A stretch of 32,040 nt of DNA from Clostridia bacterium (GCA_017399065.1 JAFQEL010000035.1:1-32040); one strand, 5' to 3'; counted from the first letter of the stretch, positions 13,739-23,456 are shown. Notes: generated from the sequence alone by a model not told the origin. Numbers and translations: made by a program.

Positions 13739-16700
13739 TTATTTAACTTTAACAGTTACGATTTCAAACGGTTTTACGTTGAGAGTTACGGAGTTATTCT
13801 CAACTGCAAGAGGCTCAATTTCGTTTTCCATAAGGTCGCAGAGCACTGCACTGCTGACATTGAAGCCAAATGCAAGTTTTGCACCGTTTACGCGCTTATT
13901 CCAGCTTTCGTACATACGTACAACCGTTTCGTCGCTGTCCTCAGCCTTCTTGACGGTATCAATAACGATATTCTCGTCTGATACGCTTACAAAGCTGTAG
14001 CTTTCGGGCAGAGCACCCTCTTGCTTGCCGAGTTTGACGGCAGACATCGGGTTGTTGAGGTCGTAAGCAAGCTGTACCGTACCTGCCTGAGTATATGTAC
14101 CCGAATGCGGACGCAGTGAGTAAATAAACTCGTGATGACCCTTATCGGCCTTCGGGCTGGGATGTGTTGCACACTTGAGAAGTGTGAGCTTGATTATACC
14201 GTCGTGTATATCGTGACCGTACTTACAGTCGTTGAGGATACTTACGCCGTAATCGCATTCGGAAAGGTCAGCAAACTTATGGGCACATACCTCAAACTTT
14301 GCGGCATCCCAGCTTGTGTTGGTATGTGTCGGGCGCTCAACACTGCCGAACTGGATTTCGTATGTAGCCTTGTCGGCGTTGATATCAACAGGAAATGCAG
14401 CCTTGACAAGGATATGCTCCTGATACCACTCTGCAGTTGTATCAAAATCGATTTTATCGATATCGGCATATAGCCATACCTTCTGCTCAATTACGGAATC
14501 ATAGAACTTTCTTGTAATCTTAAAGCCCTTGCGTACGCCCTCGTCAAGCGTTTCAACAGCACTGACATCGTTGATTTCGTATTTCTTCTCTTTGTAATAG
14601 ACAGAGATTTCCCATGCGTCATACTGTCTGGGGAAGTCCTCATAAGCCTCGATAACATTTGCGCGCTCGCCTGCCTTGAGCACCTCTCTGCCGACACGCT
14701 TGTCATAGATACGGCTGATTGCATAATCATCGGCAAACTCAACAATGAAGTAAGTATTTTCAAGCTTCTTATCGCTGACAGCAACCTCGCCGTTGCTCTC
14801 GTTACCCTTTACAACCTTCCAGCCCTTTGCAGGGATATCGGTTACATAAATCTTTTCGCCGTCAACATCGACAACACCGCTGTTTGTAAATGAAAGCGGA
14901 TTAAACACGGCTATACCGCCATCGGTAGCAATATTTGCGGCAATATCAGCTTGTGCGGAAGAAAGCATATCTCTGCCTGCCTTGCTGATCGCCTCATACT
15001 GCCTTGTGCTTTCCTCATAAACCTGGTAGATGGAAGAGCCGGGAATAATATCGTGGAATTGGTTGAGAAGTATGCACTCCCAGCCCTCGTTTATCTTCTC
15101 CTGCGGATATGCCTTCTTATTATAAAGGCGGTTGATCTCGCTGAAAAGCTCAGTATTCTGGTAGAGAATTTCGCACTTTCTGTTGTAACGCTTGTTGCAG
15201 GCATTTGAAGTATATGTACCTCTGTGGAACTCAAGGTAAAGCTCACCTGCCCAGTGAGGCAGCTTAGGATTATTCTCGGTACGCTGCTTTACGCGCTCGA
15301 GATAATCACCCGCAAACTCCATTTTAGTCTGAGGCATTGACGGGAAGCCGTATTTGAGTCTGTCGTGAGTTTCAAGATGACCCTGTGTGGGACCGCCGCC
15401 ACCATCGCCGTGACCAAAGGTTATGATAACCTCATTGTTTATGTGCTTTTGCTGATATCTGTTCCATGTGCCCTTAACAAGAGCAGGCTCAAGCATAGCA
15501 TTATATGTAGTATTGCAGTTTACGGTATTATTCTTATCGCAACGCTGTGCGGTAAGAAAGTGGGTGAAAATCTCGGTTGAGTCGATACCTTTCCACATAA
15601 ATGTATCGTAAGGCATCATATTTGTTTCGTTCCAGCTGATTTTTGAAGTTACAAACTTATCAACACCGCTTTTACGCAGAATCTGCGGAAGTGCTGCAGA
15701 GTAGCCGAAAACGTCGGGCAGCCAGAGAACTTTACTGTCAACACCAAACTCTTTATTGAAGAAACGCTTGCCGAAAAGCACCTGACGGACAAGGCTCTCG
15801 CCACTTGTAAGGTTACAGTCAGCCTCAACCCACATCGCGCCTTCAACTTCCCAGCGTCCCTCTTTGACAAGCTGCTTTACATCCTCATAAACATCGGGAG
15901 CTTCTTCCTTGAGGTACTTGTAAAGCTGGGCCTGAGAGGACATAAACTTGTACTCGGGGTACTGTTTCATAAGTGCGACAACAGTTGAGAAAGAGCGAAC
16001 AACCTTCTCCCTTGTCTGGTCAAGAGTCCAGAGCCACGCAACATCGATATGAGTGTGACCGATGCATATACACTTTACGTCCTGCTCACTGCAGTACTTG
16101 CCGTAAAACTCATTACGAAGGTAATCAAGAGCCTTTTGTGAGGTTGCTCTGCACTGTTCTGAGCCGGGCACGCACATATCAATCATATTAAGTGCAGTAT
16201 TGATATGCATAAGTATATCGGCATACTCCTTGCTGTTTTCGTGGAGCACGCAGAGAGCATCGTAAGGCACCTTCAGATCGTAGTAAAGCTTCTTATAAAG
16301 CTCGTCCACTACAAAAATATTGCTGACTATGCTGTGTCTGCAGGTATTCATACCCGTGTAAGCATACACGTAAATCTCGTACTCATCGGCAGGCTCAAGC
16401 ATAGTATAACGGTGGTTGGAATCGCAGCCGTTCATCAGCTTACCGTTGACATAAACGGTGAACTGCGGATCACGCTCAACATCTCTGTTAAAAGCATCTG
16501 TTTCAAAATAAAACTCGACTTTTTTACCCTTCATATTATCGGGCAGAGTGACTTTTTTATAGAACCAACCGTGAGCATCCTTTTCTTCGCCCCAACGGTC
16601 ATACTTGCCAAAATCGATCCATTCATCTGTAACCGCAGGCGGCATCTCTGCTACGCCCTTGTATCCGCAAGGAAGATACTTAAAATCGGTAAGCTCGAGC

Positions 16701-16768
16701 GAATCGGAAAAAACAAGTTTCTGAATCTCCGGTAAAAATACACGGAGCTTATCAAGCAAGAAATTCAA
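13739..16768 (-). CDS. GH38 alpha-mannosidase
   Basis: About 1009 residues, the usual size of the GH38 family. I chose the TTG at 16766-16768: AGGAGG lies 8 nt upstream, whereas a GTG at 16801 would make that site part of the coding sequence. The N-terminal 230 residues are a beta-rich domain. The catalytic domain shows the zinc-binding GHTHIDVAWLW (His238, Asp240 in this numbering region) and the nucleophile in WLPDVFGYS (Asp352). A further metal ligand is the His in FGHGDGGGGPT (about 453). The C-terminal half is the large beta domain of the family. There is no signal peptide, so it acts in the cytoplasm on imported alpha-mannosides such as N-glycan fragments or mannose oligosaccharides. 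The gene appears to be monocistronic. Confidence 0.95.
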   Translation of the reverse strand: MNFLLDKLRVFLPEIQKLVFSDSLELTDFKYLPCGYKGVAEMPPAVTDEWIDFGKYDRWGEEKDAHGWFYKKVTLPDNMKGKKVEFYFETDAFNRDVERDPQFTVYVNGKLMNGCDSNHRYTMLEPADEYEIYVYAYTGMNTCRHSIVSNIFVVDELYKKLYYDLKVPYDALCVLHENSKEYADILMHINTALNMIDMCVPGSEQCRATSQKALDYLRNEFYGKYCSEQDVKCICIGHTHIDVAWLWTLDQTREKVVRSFSTVVALMKQYPEYKFMSSQAQLYKYLKEEAPDVYEDVKQLVKEGRWEVEGAMWVEADCNLTSGESLVRQVLFGKRFFNKEFGVDSKVLWLPDVFGYSAALPQILRKSGVDKFVTSKISWNETNMMPYDTFMWKGIDSTEIFTHFLTAQRCDKNNTVNCNTTYNAMLEPALVKGTWNRYQQKHINNEVIITFGHGDGGGGPTQGHLETHDRLKYGFPSMPQTKMEFAGDYLERVKQRTENNPKLPHWAGELYLEFHRGTYTSNACNKRYNRKCEILYQNTELFSEINRLYNKKAYPQEKINEGWECILLNQFHDIIPGSSIYQVYEESTRQYEAISKAGRDMLSSAQADIAANIATDGGIAVFNPLSFTNSGVVDVDGEKIYVTDIPAKGWKVVKGNESNGEVAVSDKKLENTYFIVEFADDYAISRIYDKRVGREVLKAGERANVIEAYEDFPRQYDAWEISVYYKEKKYEINDVSAVETLDEGVRKGFKITRKFYDSVIEQKVWLYADIDKIDFDTTAEWYQEHILVKAAFPVDINADKATYEIQFGSVERPTHTNTSWDAAKFEVCAHKFADLSECDYGVSILNDCKYGHDIHDGIIKLTLLKCATHPSPKADKGHHEFIYSLRPHSGTYTQAGTVQLAYDLNNPMSAVKLGKQEGALPESYSFVSVSDENIVIDTVKKAEDSDETVVRMYESWNKRVNGAKLAFGFNVSSAVLCDLMENEIEPLAVENNSVTLNVKPFEIVTVKVK

Positions 16769-16816
16769 TTTGTAAACCTCCTGATTTTTGATGTTACGCA
16801 CAGTTTAACACAATAT

Positions 16817-16844
16817 ATTGTAAAATTAAAGTATATGTTAACAA
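16817..16844 (-). promoter_or_regulatory. Possible promoter of the mannosidase gene
   Basis: Read on the minus strand: TTGTTA (16844-16839), 16-nt spacer, TACAAT (16822-16817), 48 nt before the TTG start. The match is moderate. Confidence 0.45.
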
Positions 16845-16905
16845 CTTTGAGTGAAAATTTTCATATATATTTTTGTGCTGTTTTAACATAAAAGGAGGCG
16901 ATTTT

Positions 16906-17190
16906 ATGCAGCACTGTATTGCCAACCTCAGGACAAAGGAAGTAATCAATAAAAAGGACGGCTGCAGACTCGGCAGAGTATGCGACGTGGAAATAGATGC
17001 GTGCAACGGGCAGGTTGTAAATCTCGTAATATGCCGCGGCGGCAGAATGTTTTCACCGTACGCCTGCGAAAGCGACCTGCGTGTGCCGTGGTGTGACGTA
17101 GACGTTATAGGTGACGACATAATTCTCGTATGTTTTACCCCGCCTGTAGGGCCGCCGAGAGGCTGCTCAAGAAGAGGATTTTTCAGATAA
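16906..17190 (+). CDS. ylmC: YlmC/YmxH-family sporulation-type PRC-barrel protein
   Basis: 94 residues from the ATG at 16906, which has AAAGGAGG 7 nt upstream; the longer frame from 16873 lacks a ribosome site. It is a short PRC-barrel protein: a first strand region (LRTKEVINKKDGCRLGRVCD), then EIDACNGQVVNLVICRGG, and a C-terminal segment with WCDVDVIGDDIILV. YlmC/YmxH proteins are typical of spore-forming Firmicutes but have no assigned reaction. Their presence hints at a spore-forming ancestry. The last 24 nt overlap the end of the convergent lipoprotein gene. Confidence 0.85.
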   Translation: MQHCIANLRTKEVINKKDGCRLGRVCDVEIDACNGQVVNLVICRGGRMFSPYACESDLRVPWCDVDVIGDDIILVCFTPPVGPPRGCSRRGFFR

Positions 17191-17703
17191 AAAAGGTACG
17201 GTCGTATTAAGAGTAACATCCGGTACGCTTGCAGGTTCAAGCCTGTAGCTGACAACTGCAAGCGTACCCCCTGTTTTATCACTTGTAAATCCGAAGCCGT
17301 ACCACTCGGTATCGCATCTTCTTACACCCTTTGTGTCAAAAGTCAACGGGTCTTGAACACCCAGAATACCGAAAATTTCATTTACCATTTCATTTTCAAA
17401 TCCGCAGAAAGCTTTTACGGTATCGCGTGCAATTTTTTCAAACCCCTGTGATTTTTCACCCTGATACGTAACTGTCACGTTTACGAGCCGTCCCTGAGCA
17501 TCCGAATACATCGACAGCTTACAGCCGTTTATATAACAGCTTTCTTTCAGCTTGTCGCCGCTGACAGTCTCTTCAATGCGGCAATCATAACCCGATTTTA
17601 ACATTGAAGATATAAAATCAATGCTGTCTTTCTGACCTGTCCGCACACACGAACACAGCAGAAAAAGCGGCAGAATCATCAGTATTACAAGTGTTTTTTT
17701 CAC
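17167..17703 (-). CDS. Hypothetical lipoprotein
   Basis: 178 residues from a GTG at 17703, with AGGAGG 7 nt upstream. Residues 1-19 form a lipoprotein signal peptide with lipobox LCSC (cysteine 19), so the protein is anchored on the outer face of the cytoplasmic membrane. The rest is a mixed alpha/beta domain, including a stretch with VTVTYQGEKSQGFEKI; I do not recognise its family. Its 3' end overlaps the convergent YlmC-like gene by 24 nt. No clear promoter was found in the AT-rich upstream stretch. Function unknown. Confidence 0.8.
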   Translation of the reverse strand: MKKTLVILMILPLFLLCSCVRTGQKDSIDFISSMLKSGYDCRIEETVSGDKLKESCYINGCKLSMYSDAQGRLVNVTVTYQGEKSQGFEKIARDTVKAFCGFENEMVNEIFGILGVQDPLTFDTKGVRRCDTEWYGFGFTSDKTGGTLAVVSYRLEPASVPDVTLNTTVPFLSEKSSS

Positions 17704-17807
17704 AATTATTCCTCCTGAACAATATCGTTATAATCACCAAAATACAGTGTCTGGTCGACAATATATACATATATATGTACAATTTATAAAATATATTATT
17801 TTAGGGC
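17704..17807. other. AT-rich spacer with a palindrome
   Basis: This stretch between the lipoprotein gene and the pur promoter holds no gene. TACATATATATGTA (17766-17779) is a 14-bp palindrome. I see no riboswitch match here. Confidence 0.5.
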
Positions 17808-17836
17808 TTGAAATCCTTTAATAAATAAATTAAAAT
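17808..17836 (+). promoter_or_regulatory. Promoter of the pur operon
   Basis: TTGAAA (17808-17813), 17-nt spacer, TAAAAT (17831-17836). Transcription would start near 17843, giving a leader of about 155 nt before purE. Confidence 0.65.
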
Positions 17837-17867
17837 ATATTTATCTTGAATGAAGGATGTGGCAACT

Positions 17868-17933
17868 ATGTTTCTTTTTCACACAGGATACAGCATTATC
17901 CCCTGCCGCATTGCCGAATTCTGCAATAAATAA
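17868..17933 (+). other. Possible leader peptide ORF of the pur operon
   Basis: An ATG about 10 nt after AAGGA opens a 21-codon frame (MFLFHTGYSIIPCRIAEFCN, then K) that stops 5 nt before the attenuator-like hairpin. Its position would suit translation-coupled attenuation. No codon bias towards a regulating amino acid is evident, so the call is tentative. Confidence 0.3.
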
Positions 17934-17938
17934 AAAAC

Positions 17939-17978
17939 GGCTGTTGCTCTTAAACAAGTGCGACAGCCTTAATCTTTT
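17939..17978 (+). terminator. Attenuator-like hairpin before purE
   Basis: GGCTGTTGC (17939-17947) pairs with GCGACAGCC (17960-17968), including one G-U pair, across a 12-nt loop. TTAATCTTTT follows. It lies inside the operon leader, 20 nt before the purE start, and so could stop transcription conditionally. The sensing partner was not identified. Confidence 0.6.
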
Positions 17979-17998
17979 GAATTATGAGGTGCACGATT

Positions 17999-18496
17999 AT
18001 GAAAAAAGTAGCAATCGTTATGGGCAGCGACAGCGACCTGCCGGTAGTAGGTAAGGCAATCAAAAAGCTCAGAGAGTTCGGTGTAGAGTGTGAGGCACAC
18101 GTTATGTCCGCTCACAGAACTCCCGATGCAGCAGCAGATTTTTCAAAGAACGCTGCCGCAAACGGTTTCGGTGTAATCATCGCCGCAGCAGGCAAAGCCG
18201 CTCACCTTGGCGGTGTACTTGCCGCTCACACAACATTACCCGTCATCGGTATCCCCGTTAAGTCCTCTACACTCGACGGTCTCGATGCACTTCTCGCAAC
18301 AGTACAGATGCCTGCAGGTATCCCCGTTGCAACAGTTGCTATTGACGGTGCAGAAAACGCTGCAATCCTCGCTGTACAGATGCTCGCACTCAGCGAGCCC
18401 TCACTCGCAGAAGCTCTTGAAAAGATGAAGAAAGATATGGCAGAGAAAGTACTCGAAAAAGATGCCGCTCTTGCCGCTCAGGTTGCTTCACTTTAA
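17999..18496 (+). CDS. purE: 5-(carboxyamino)imidazole ribonucleotide mutase PurE
   Basis: 165 residues, normal for class I PurE; the ATG at 17999 has GAGGTG 7 nt upstream. It converts N5-CAIR to CAIR in purine synthesis, in the cytoplasm, as an octamer. Class I motifs are present: [10 protein letters not shown] at the N-terminus, SAHRTPD with the catalytic histidine, and the [10 protein letters not shown] loop. No purK gene lies beside it; PurK would be needed unless the CO2 route is used. It is the first gene of purE-purF-purM-purN-purH, behind a promoter and an attenuator-like hairpin. Confidence 0.96.
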   Translation: MKKVAIVMGSDSDLPVVGKAIKKLREFGVECEAHVMSAHRTPDAAADFSKNAAANGFGVIIAAAGKAAHLGGVLAAHTTLPVIGIPVKSSTLDGLDALLATVQMPAGIPVATVAIDGAENAAILAVQMLALSEPSLAEALEKMKKDMAEKVLEKDAALAAQVASL

Positions 18497-18514
18497 TAAG
18501 GGAGGGAAACCGTT

Positions 18515-19936
18515 ATGTCAATCCATGAAGAATGCGGTGTATTCGGTATATTCAACCGAAACCTCGAACACAACGCCGTACAGGAAACCTACCTTGCTCT
18601 TTACGCATTACAGCACCGCGGTCAGGTAAGCTGCGGTATTGCCGCCCGTAACGGCGACAATGTCGACTGTATTACAGAGCTCGGCACAGTTCCCGAAGTA
18701 TTCAACAAAGACAAGCTCGCTTCACTCACCGCCTTGGGCAACGGCAACGTGGCAATCGGCCACGTTCGCTACTCCGCTCAGGGTGAGGAGGACGAAATAA
18801 ACTCACAACCTATGGTTATGAGCTATGCAAAAGGCTCTATCTCAATTGTCAACAACGGCAGTCTGGTAAGCACAGCAAAGCTCAGAAAAGATCTCGAAGC
18901 AGACGGCTCTGTCTTCCAGACAAACAGCAACGCCGAAATGATAGTACACCTCATCGTACGTCACAGACTGCAGACCGAAAACATAGAGAAGGCTATCTCC
19001 CGTGCAATGGGTGAGCTTGAGGGTGCATATTCATTCATCATCATGTCACCTCACAAGCTTATCGCTGTACGCGACCCCAAGGGCTTCCGACCCTTATGCT
19101 ACGGTAAGCTCGGCAATTCATATGTCGTCGCTTCCGAATCCTGTGCTATACAGAGCATCGGCGGCGAAGTAATAAGAGATATTGAGCCCGGAGAAATACT
19201 TGTAATAACAGAAGACGCAGTATACAGTAATAAAGACAACTGCGGTCAGAAAACCTCAATGTGCATATTCGAGCACGTTTATCTTGCAAGACCCGACTCT
19301 GTTATCGACGGTGCAAGCGTACACCGCTCAAGACTCAATGCAGGTAAATTTCTTGCAATCGAGCATCCCGTTGAGGCTGACGTTGTAGTTGGTGTGCCCG
19401 ACTCGGGAATTGATGCCGCAATCGGCTATGCAAACGAATCCGGTATACCTTTCGGACTCGGACTTATCAAAAACCGCTATATCGGCAGAACATTCATACA
19501 GACTACACAGAGACAGCGTGAACGCTCTGTACAGATCAAGCTCAATCCCCTCGGCAACGAAATTGAAGGTAAGAGAATAGTACTTGTTGATGACTCAATC
19601 GTCAGAGGTACAACCTGTGCGAAGCTCATCAAAAAGCTCAGGGATGCGGGTGCAAAAGAAATTCATATGCGAATCTCCTCCCCCCCGTTTATAAATCCCT
19701 GCTATTTCGGCACAGACATCAGCTCGAAGGACAAGCTGATTGCCTGCAAGCTCGACATTGACGAGATTTGCCGATTCATCGGTGCTGACTCACTCGGTTA
19801 CCTCAGCCTCGAATCAATGATGAAGGTTGCAGAAAGCTCCAACGTAGAATTCTGCAATGCCTGCTTCACGGGCGAATATCCCGTAGACGTTACAGGCGAA
19901 AACTTTGTCGATAAATACAGTAAGAAAATCAACTAA
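18515..19936 (+). CDS. purF: Amidophosphoribosyltransferase PurF (Fe-S type)
   Basis: 473 residues with a GGGAGGG ribosome site. It makes phosphoribosylamine from PRPP and glutamine, the first step of purine synthesis and the usual point of feedback control. The N-terminus MSIHEECGVF places the glutaminase nucleophile at Cys7, so a six-residue propeptide must be removed. The phosphoribosyltransferase motif VLVDDSIVRGTT is at about 356-367. Cys250, Cys396, Cys447 and Cys450 match the four cysteines that hold the 4Fe-4S cluster in Bacillus PurF, indicating an oxygen-labile enzyme, in keeping with an anaerobe. It follows purE by 18 nt. Confidence 0.97.
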   Translation: MSIHEECGVFGIFNRNLEHNAVQETYLALYALQHRGQVSCGIAARNGDNVDCITELGTVPEVFNKDKLASLTALGNGNVAIGHVRYSAQGEEDEINSQPMVMSYAKGSISIVNNGSLVSTAKLRKDLEADGSVFQTNSNAEMIVHLIVRHRLQTENIEKAISRAMGELEGAYSFIIMSPHKLIAVRDPKGFRPLCYGKLGNSYVVASESCAIQSIGGEVIRDIEPGEILVITEDAVYSNKDNCGQKTSMCIFEHVYLARPDSVIDGASVHRSRLNAGKFLAIEHPVEADVVVGVPDSGIDAAIGYANESGIPFGLGLIKNRYIGRTFIQTTQRQRERSVQIKLNPLGNEIEGKRIVLVDDSIVRGTTCAKLIKKLRDAGAKEIHMRISSPPFINPCYFGTDISSKDKLIACKLDIDEICRFIGADSLGYLSLESMMKVAESSNVEFCNACFTGEYPVDVTGENFVDKYSKKIN

Positions 19937-19956
19937 TATAAAGGAGAGCTTTAAAG

Positions 19957-20991
19957 ATGGAAAGTTATTCAAACAGCTACAAAGAAGCAGGCGTTGACGT
20001 AACAAAAGGTTACGAGGCCGTAAAGCTTATGAAAAAGCACGTTGAACGTACAAGAGTACCCGGTGTTGCTGACGAAATCGGCGGCTTCGGCGGTATGTTC
20101 ATCCCCAACCTCACAGGCATCAGCGAGCCCGTACTTGTTTCCGGTACAGACGGTGTCGGCACAAAGCTCAAGATTGCATTTATGATGGATATTCACAACA
20201 CAGTCGGTATTGACTGCGTTGCTATGTGCGCAAACGACGTTGCTTGCTCCGGCGCAAAGCCCCTCTTCTTCCTCGACTATATTTCCGTTGCAAAGAACAT
20301 CCCCGAAAAGGTTGCTGCAATAGTCAGCGGCGTTGCTGACGGCTGTGTACAGGCAGGCTGTGCACTTGTAGGCGGTGAAACAGCAGAGATGCCCGGCATC
20401 TACACAAACGATGAATACGACCTTGCAGGCTTCTGCGTAGGTCTTGCAGACAGAAAAGATATCATCGACGGTAAAAATATTGCCGCAGGTGACGTACTTA
20501 TCGGTGTTGAGTCCTCGGGTGTTCACTCCAACGGCTTCTCACTTGTAAGAAAGGCTTTCAATGTTTCTCCCGAAAGACTTTCAATATATGTTGACGAGCT
20601 CGGCAAGACACTCGGTGAAGAGCTTATCACTCCCACAAAGATTTATGTTAAAACAATCTCCGCTATCAAGGATGTATGTAAGATTCACGGTATATCTCAC
20701 ATCACAGGCGGCGGCTTCTATGAGAACATTCCGAGAATGTTCAGTGGAAACGACCTTCGCGCAAAGATTGAGCGTAAGGCTGTTCCCGTAAAGCCCATCT
20801 TCAATCTCCTTGCTTCCGAGGGTATTCCCGAGAGAGATATGTTCAACACCTTCAATATGGGTGTAGGTCTTTGCGTTGCAGTTTCTGCTGACAAGGCTGA
20901 CGAAGCAGTAAGAGCAGTAAACGCAATAGGCGAAAAGGCTCACATCATCGGTGAAGTTGTCAAGGGCGACAAGGGTGTTGACATATGTTAA
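19957..20991 (+). CDS. purM: Phosphoribosylformylglycinamidine cyclo-ligase PurM
   Basis: 344 residues, with AAAGGAGAG upstream of the ATG. It closes the imidazole ring (FGAM to AIR) using ATP. Family motifs are seen in order: [26 protein letters not shown] and the [11 protein letters not shown] loop, which belong to the ATP-binding fold shared with PurL and SelD. It lies 20 nt after purF, and its last seven bases overlap purN, so the two are probably translationally coupled. Confidence 0.97.
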   Translation: MESYSNSYKEAGVDVTKGYEAVKLMKKHVERTRVPGVADEIGGFGGMFIPNLTGISEPVLVSGTDGVGTKLKIAFMMDIHNTVGIDCVAMCANDVACSGAKPLFFLDYISVAKNIPEKVAAIVSGVADGCVQAGCALVGGETAEMPGIYTNDEYDLAGFCVGLADRKDIIDGKNIAAGDVLIGVESSGVHSNGFSLVRKAFNVSPERLSIYVDELGKTLGEELITPTKIYVKTISAIKDVCKIHGISHITGGGFYENIPRMFSGNDLRAKIERKAVPVKPIFNLLASEGIPERDMFNTFNMGVGLCVAVSADKADEAVRAVNAIGEKAHIIGEVVKGDKGVDIC

Positions 20992-21575
20992 ACATAGTTG
21001 TTCTTGTATCGGGCGGCGGTACTAATCTGCAGGCTTTGCTCGATGCCAAGGCAGCAGGTCAGATTCCGAACGGTAACTTCGTACGCGTTATTTCAAGTGC
21101 CGCAGGTGCTTACGCACTCGAGCGTGCGAAGAATGCAGGTGTACAGAGCGTTGTTGTTGAGCGCAAAGGCAAGACAGCCGAGGAATTTGAAACCGCACTT
21201 TTAGCTGAGCTTGAGGCAGCAAAGGCTGACCTTATTGTCCTTGCAGGCTTTATGACAATTCTCAGCGAAAAAATAATTGAGAAATACCCGGAAAAGATTA
21301 TAAACGTTCACCCTGCTCTCATTCCCTCTTTCTGCGGCAAAGGCTTCTACGGCCTTAAGGTGCACGAGGCGGCGCTTGAGAAAGGTGTTAAGGTTACGGG
21401 TGCTACAGTGCACTTTGTAAACGAAATCCCCGACGGAGGCAGAATTATCGCACAGAAGGCGGTTGACGTACTCGACGGTGACACACCTGAAATTCTCCAA
21501 CGCAGAGTTATGGAGCAGGCAGAATGGAAAATACTCCCCGCAGCAGTTGCAAAGCTGTGCGAAGAAAGAAAGTAA
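20985..21575 (+). CDS. purN: Phosphoribosylglycinamide formyltransferase PurN
   Basis: 196 residues, starting inside the end of purM (overlap ATGTTAA). It transfers a formyl group from 10-formyltetrahydrofolate to GAR. The catalytic triad of the family is visible as Asn107, His109 ([11 protein letters not shown]) and Asp150 (NEIPDGG). The substrate phosphate loop SGGGTNLQ is at about 9-16. It is followed after 18 nt by purH. Confidence 0.96.
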   Translation: MLNIVVLVSGGGTNLQALLDAKAAGQIPNGNFVRVISSAAGAYALERAKNAGVQSVVVERKGKTAEEFETALLAELEAAKADLIVLAGFMTILSEKIIEKYPEKIINVHPALIPSFCGKGFYGLKVHEAALEKGVKVTGATVHFVNEIPDGGRIIAQKAVDVLDGDTPEILQRRVMEQAEWKILPAAVAKLCEERK

Positions 21576-21593
21576 AATCAGGAGGTAACAAAA

Positions 21594-23144
21594 ATGAAAA
21601 AAAGAGCACTTCTCAGTGTATCAGACAAGACAGGCATTGTCGAGTTTGCAAAAGAGCTTTACGAGCTCGGATTTGAAATAGTTTCCACAGGCGGCACAGC
21701 AAAGGCTGTTGCAGATGCAGGCATCCCCTGCACACAGGTTTCCGACATCACAGGCTTCCCCGAGTGCCTTGACGGCAGAGTAAAGACTCTTCACCCGATG
21801 GTACACGCAGGTATCCTTGCAATGCGCTCAAACCCCGAGCACATGGAGCAGCTTGAAAAGCTTGAGGTTACACCTATTGACGTTGTTGCAATCAACCTCT
21901 ATCCCTTCAAGCAGACAATTCTCAAGCCCGACGTTACACTTGAGGACGCTATCGAGAATATCGACATCGGCGGCCCGACAATGATTCGTGCAGCTGCTAA
22001 AAACTGGCAGGACGTTGCTGTTATCGTTGATCCTGCAGACTACGCAACAGTTATTGAAGAGTACAAGGCCAACGGTGCACCGAGCAAGGAGACAAAGTTC
22101 AAGCTTGCAGGCAAGGTATTTGAGCACACAGCAAACTATGATTCAATGATCAATACATACCTCAGAAAGCAGCGCGGTGAAGACCCGTTTGCAAACTGCT
22201 TCACAATGACCTTCGAGAAAGTTCAGGATATGCGCTACGGCGAGAATCCGCACCAGAAGGCAGCATTCTACACAGAGGTCGGTGCAGCTGACAACGTTCT
22301 TTCCGCTGCAAAGCAGCTTCACGGCAAGGAGCTCAGCTACAACAACATCAACGATGCTAACGGTGCACTTGACATCATCAAGGAATTCGGCTTTGACGAG
22401 CCCGTTGCCGTCGGTGTTAAGCACGCTAACCCCTGCGGTGTCGGTATTGGCAAGACAATTCACGAGGCATATCTCAACGCATACAACGCTGACCCCGTTT
22501 CAATCTTCGGCGGTATTGTTGCACTCAACCGTGAGGTTGATGAGGAAACTGCTAACGAGCTTGCAAAGATTTTCCTCGAGATTATCATTGCTCCCAAGTT
22601 CTCCGAGAAGGCTCTCGAGATTCTCACAGCTAAGAAGAACATCCGTCTTCTTGAGCTTCCCAACCTTGCAGATTCCAACAAGAAGGGTCTTGTTGATATG
22701 AAGAAGGTTGCAGGCGGTCTGCTTGTTCAGGAGCTTGACACAGAGCTTCTCAACGAAGAGGATATCGTTTGCGTTACAGACAGAAAACCCACTGAGGAAG
22801 AAATGAAGCAGCTTATGTTCGTATGGAAGGTTGTAAAGCACACCAAGTCCAACGGCATTGCACTTGCAAAGGATAACGCTACAACAGGTATCGGCCCCGG
22901 CCAGACAAACCGTATCACAGCACTTGAGCTTGCTATCAAATACGCAGGTGACAAGGCTGCAGGCAGCGTTATGGGCAGTGATGCATTCTTCCCGTTTGAT
23001 GACTGTGTAAAGGCAGCTCAGGCAGCAGGTATCACAGCTATCATTCAGCCGGGCGGCTCGATCCGTGACGAAGACTCGATCAAGGCTTGCAACGAAGCAG
23101 GTATCGCAATGGTATTCTGCGGTATGCGCCACTTCAAACACTGA
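21594..23144 (+). CDS. purH: Bifunctional AICAR transformylase / IMP cyclohydrolase PurH
   Basis: 516 residues, usual for the family, with AGGAGGT 8-9 nt before the ATG. It carries out the last two steps of IMP synthesis. The N-terminal third ([15 protein letters not shown], then STGGTAKAV) is the cyclohydrolase domain. The C-terminal part is the transformylase, with [13 protein letters not shown] and the catalytic Lys-His in KHANPCGVG. It is the last gene of the operon seen here. purD, often next, is not found; a repeat block and a terminator follow. Confidence 0.97.
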   Translation: MKKRALLSVSDKTGIVEFAKELYELGFEIVSTGGTAKAVADAGIPCTQVSDITGFPECLDGRVKTLHPMVHAGILAMRSNPEHMEQLEKLEVTPIDVVAINLYPFKQTILKPDVTLEDAIENIDIGGPTMIRAAAKNWQDVAVIVDPADYATVIEEYKANGAPSKETKFKLAGKVFEHTANYDSMINTYLRKQRGEDPFANCFTMTFEKVQDMRYGENPHQKAAFYTEVGAADNVLSAAKQLHGKELSYNNINDANGALDIIKEFGFDEPVAVGVKHANPCGVGIGKTIHEAYLNAYNADPVSIFGGIVALNREVDEETANELAKIFLEIIIAPKFSEKALEILTAKKNIRLLELPNLADSNKKGLVDMKKVAGGLLVQELDTELLNEEDIVCVTDRKPTEEEMKQLMFVWKVVKHTKSNGIALAKDNATTGIGPGQTNRITALELAIKYAGDKAAGSVMGSDAFFPFDDCVKAAQAAGITAIIQPGGSIRDEDSIKACNEAGIAMVFCGMRHFKH

Positions 23145-23160
23145 GTGCCTCAGACGCAAT

Positions 23161-23307
23161 GCCTCAATAAAATAGATATTGCGAGTAAAAGTGATAAAAC
23201 GAGATAAGTTATATCACACCAACAAGCCGAGAGCCACGGCACCCAACGCCTCAATAAAACGGATATTCCAGGTACATTGAGGTAACGAGATAAGTTTATA
23301 TCACATC
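23161..23307. repeat. Two imperfect ~60-bp direct repeats after purH
   Basis: Unit A (23161-23218) and unit B (23248-23307) start GCCTCAATAAAA and end ACGAGATAAGTT-ATATCACA, 87 bp apart. The intervening bases contain no gene. The region 23145-23456 is otherwise only repeats and a terminator. Confidence 0.7.
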
Positions 23308-23317
23308 AAATTACAAT

Positions 23318-23392
23318 GTCATTCTGAGGAGTAAAACGACGAAGAATCTTAACAACACTCACATAAGATTCTTCGCTTCCGCTCAGAATGAC
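23318..23392. repeat. Long nested hairpin repeat (family 3, GTCATTCTGAG)
   Basis: Outer arms GTCATTCTGAG (23318-23328) and CTCAGAATGAC (23382-23392); inner arms GAAGAATCTTA (23341-23351) and TAAGATTCTTC (23364-23374). Related elements lie at 11459-11487, 31483-31509 and 31881-31945. Confidence 0.75.
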
Positions 23393-23414
23393 AAAACAGA
23401 ATAGATAAATATTA

Positions 23415-23456
23415 AACGAGCGATGAAACCGTAAAGTTTCATCGCTCGTTTTAATT
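23415..23456. terminator. Strong terminator after the pur operon
   Basis: AACGAGCGATGAAAC (23415-23429) pairs perfectly with GTTTCATCGCTCGTT (23436-23450), followed by TTAATTTT. It ends the pur operon and, read backwards, the membrane-protein gene at 23457-23873. Confidence 0.88.

Noticed and set aside
17808-17998. Purine or ZTP riboswitch upstream of purE
   Set aside because: I found no conserved core of either class by eye; only a promoter, small ORF and hairpin are supported.
17857-18054. 65-codon frame starting before purE
   Set aside because: It overlaps the start of purE in another frame, and its ATG lies directly on the AAGG, too close for initiation.
19969-20526. 185-codon open frame on the minus strand
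   Set aside because: Antisense to purM; Cys/Val/Asn-rich shadow frame.
22500-23159. 219-codon open frame on the minus strand
   Set aside because: Antisense to purH, with shadow-type composition (Cys/Leu/Val-rich) and no ribosome site.
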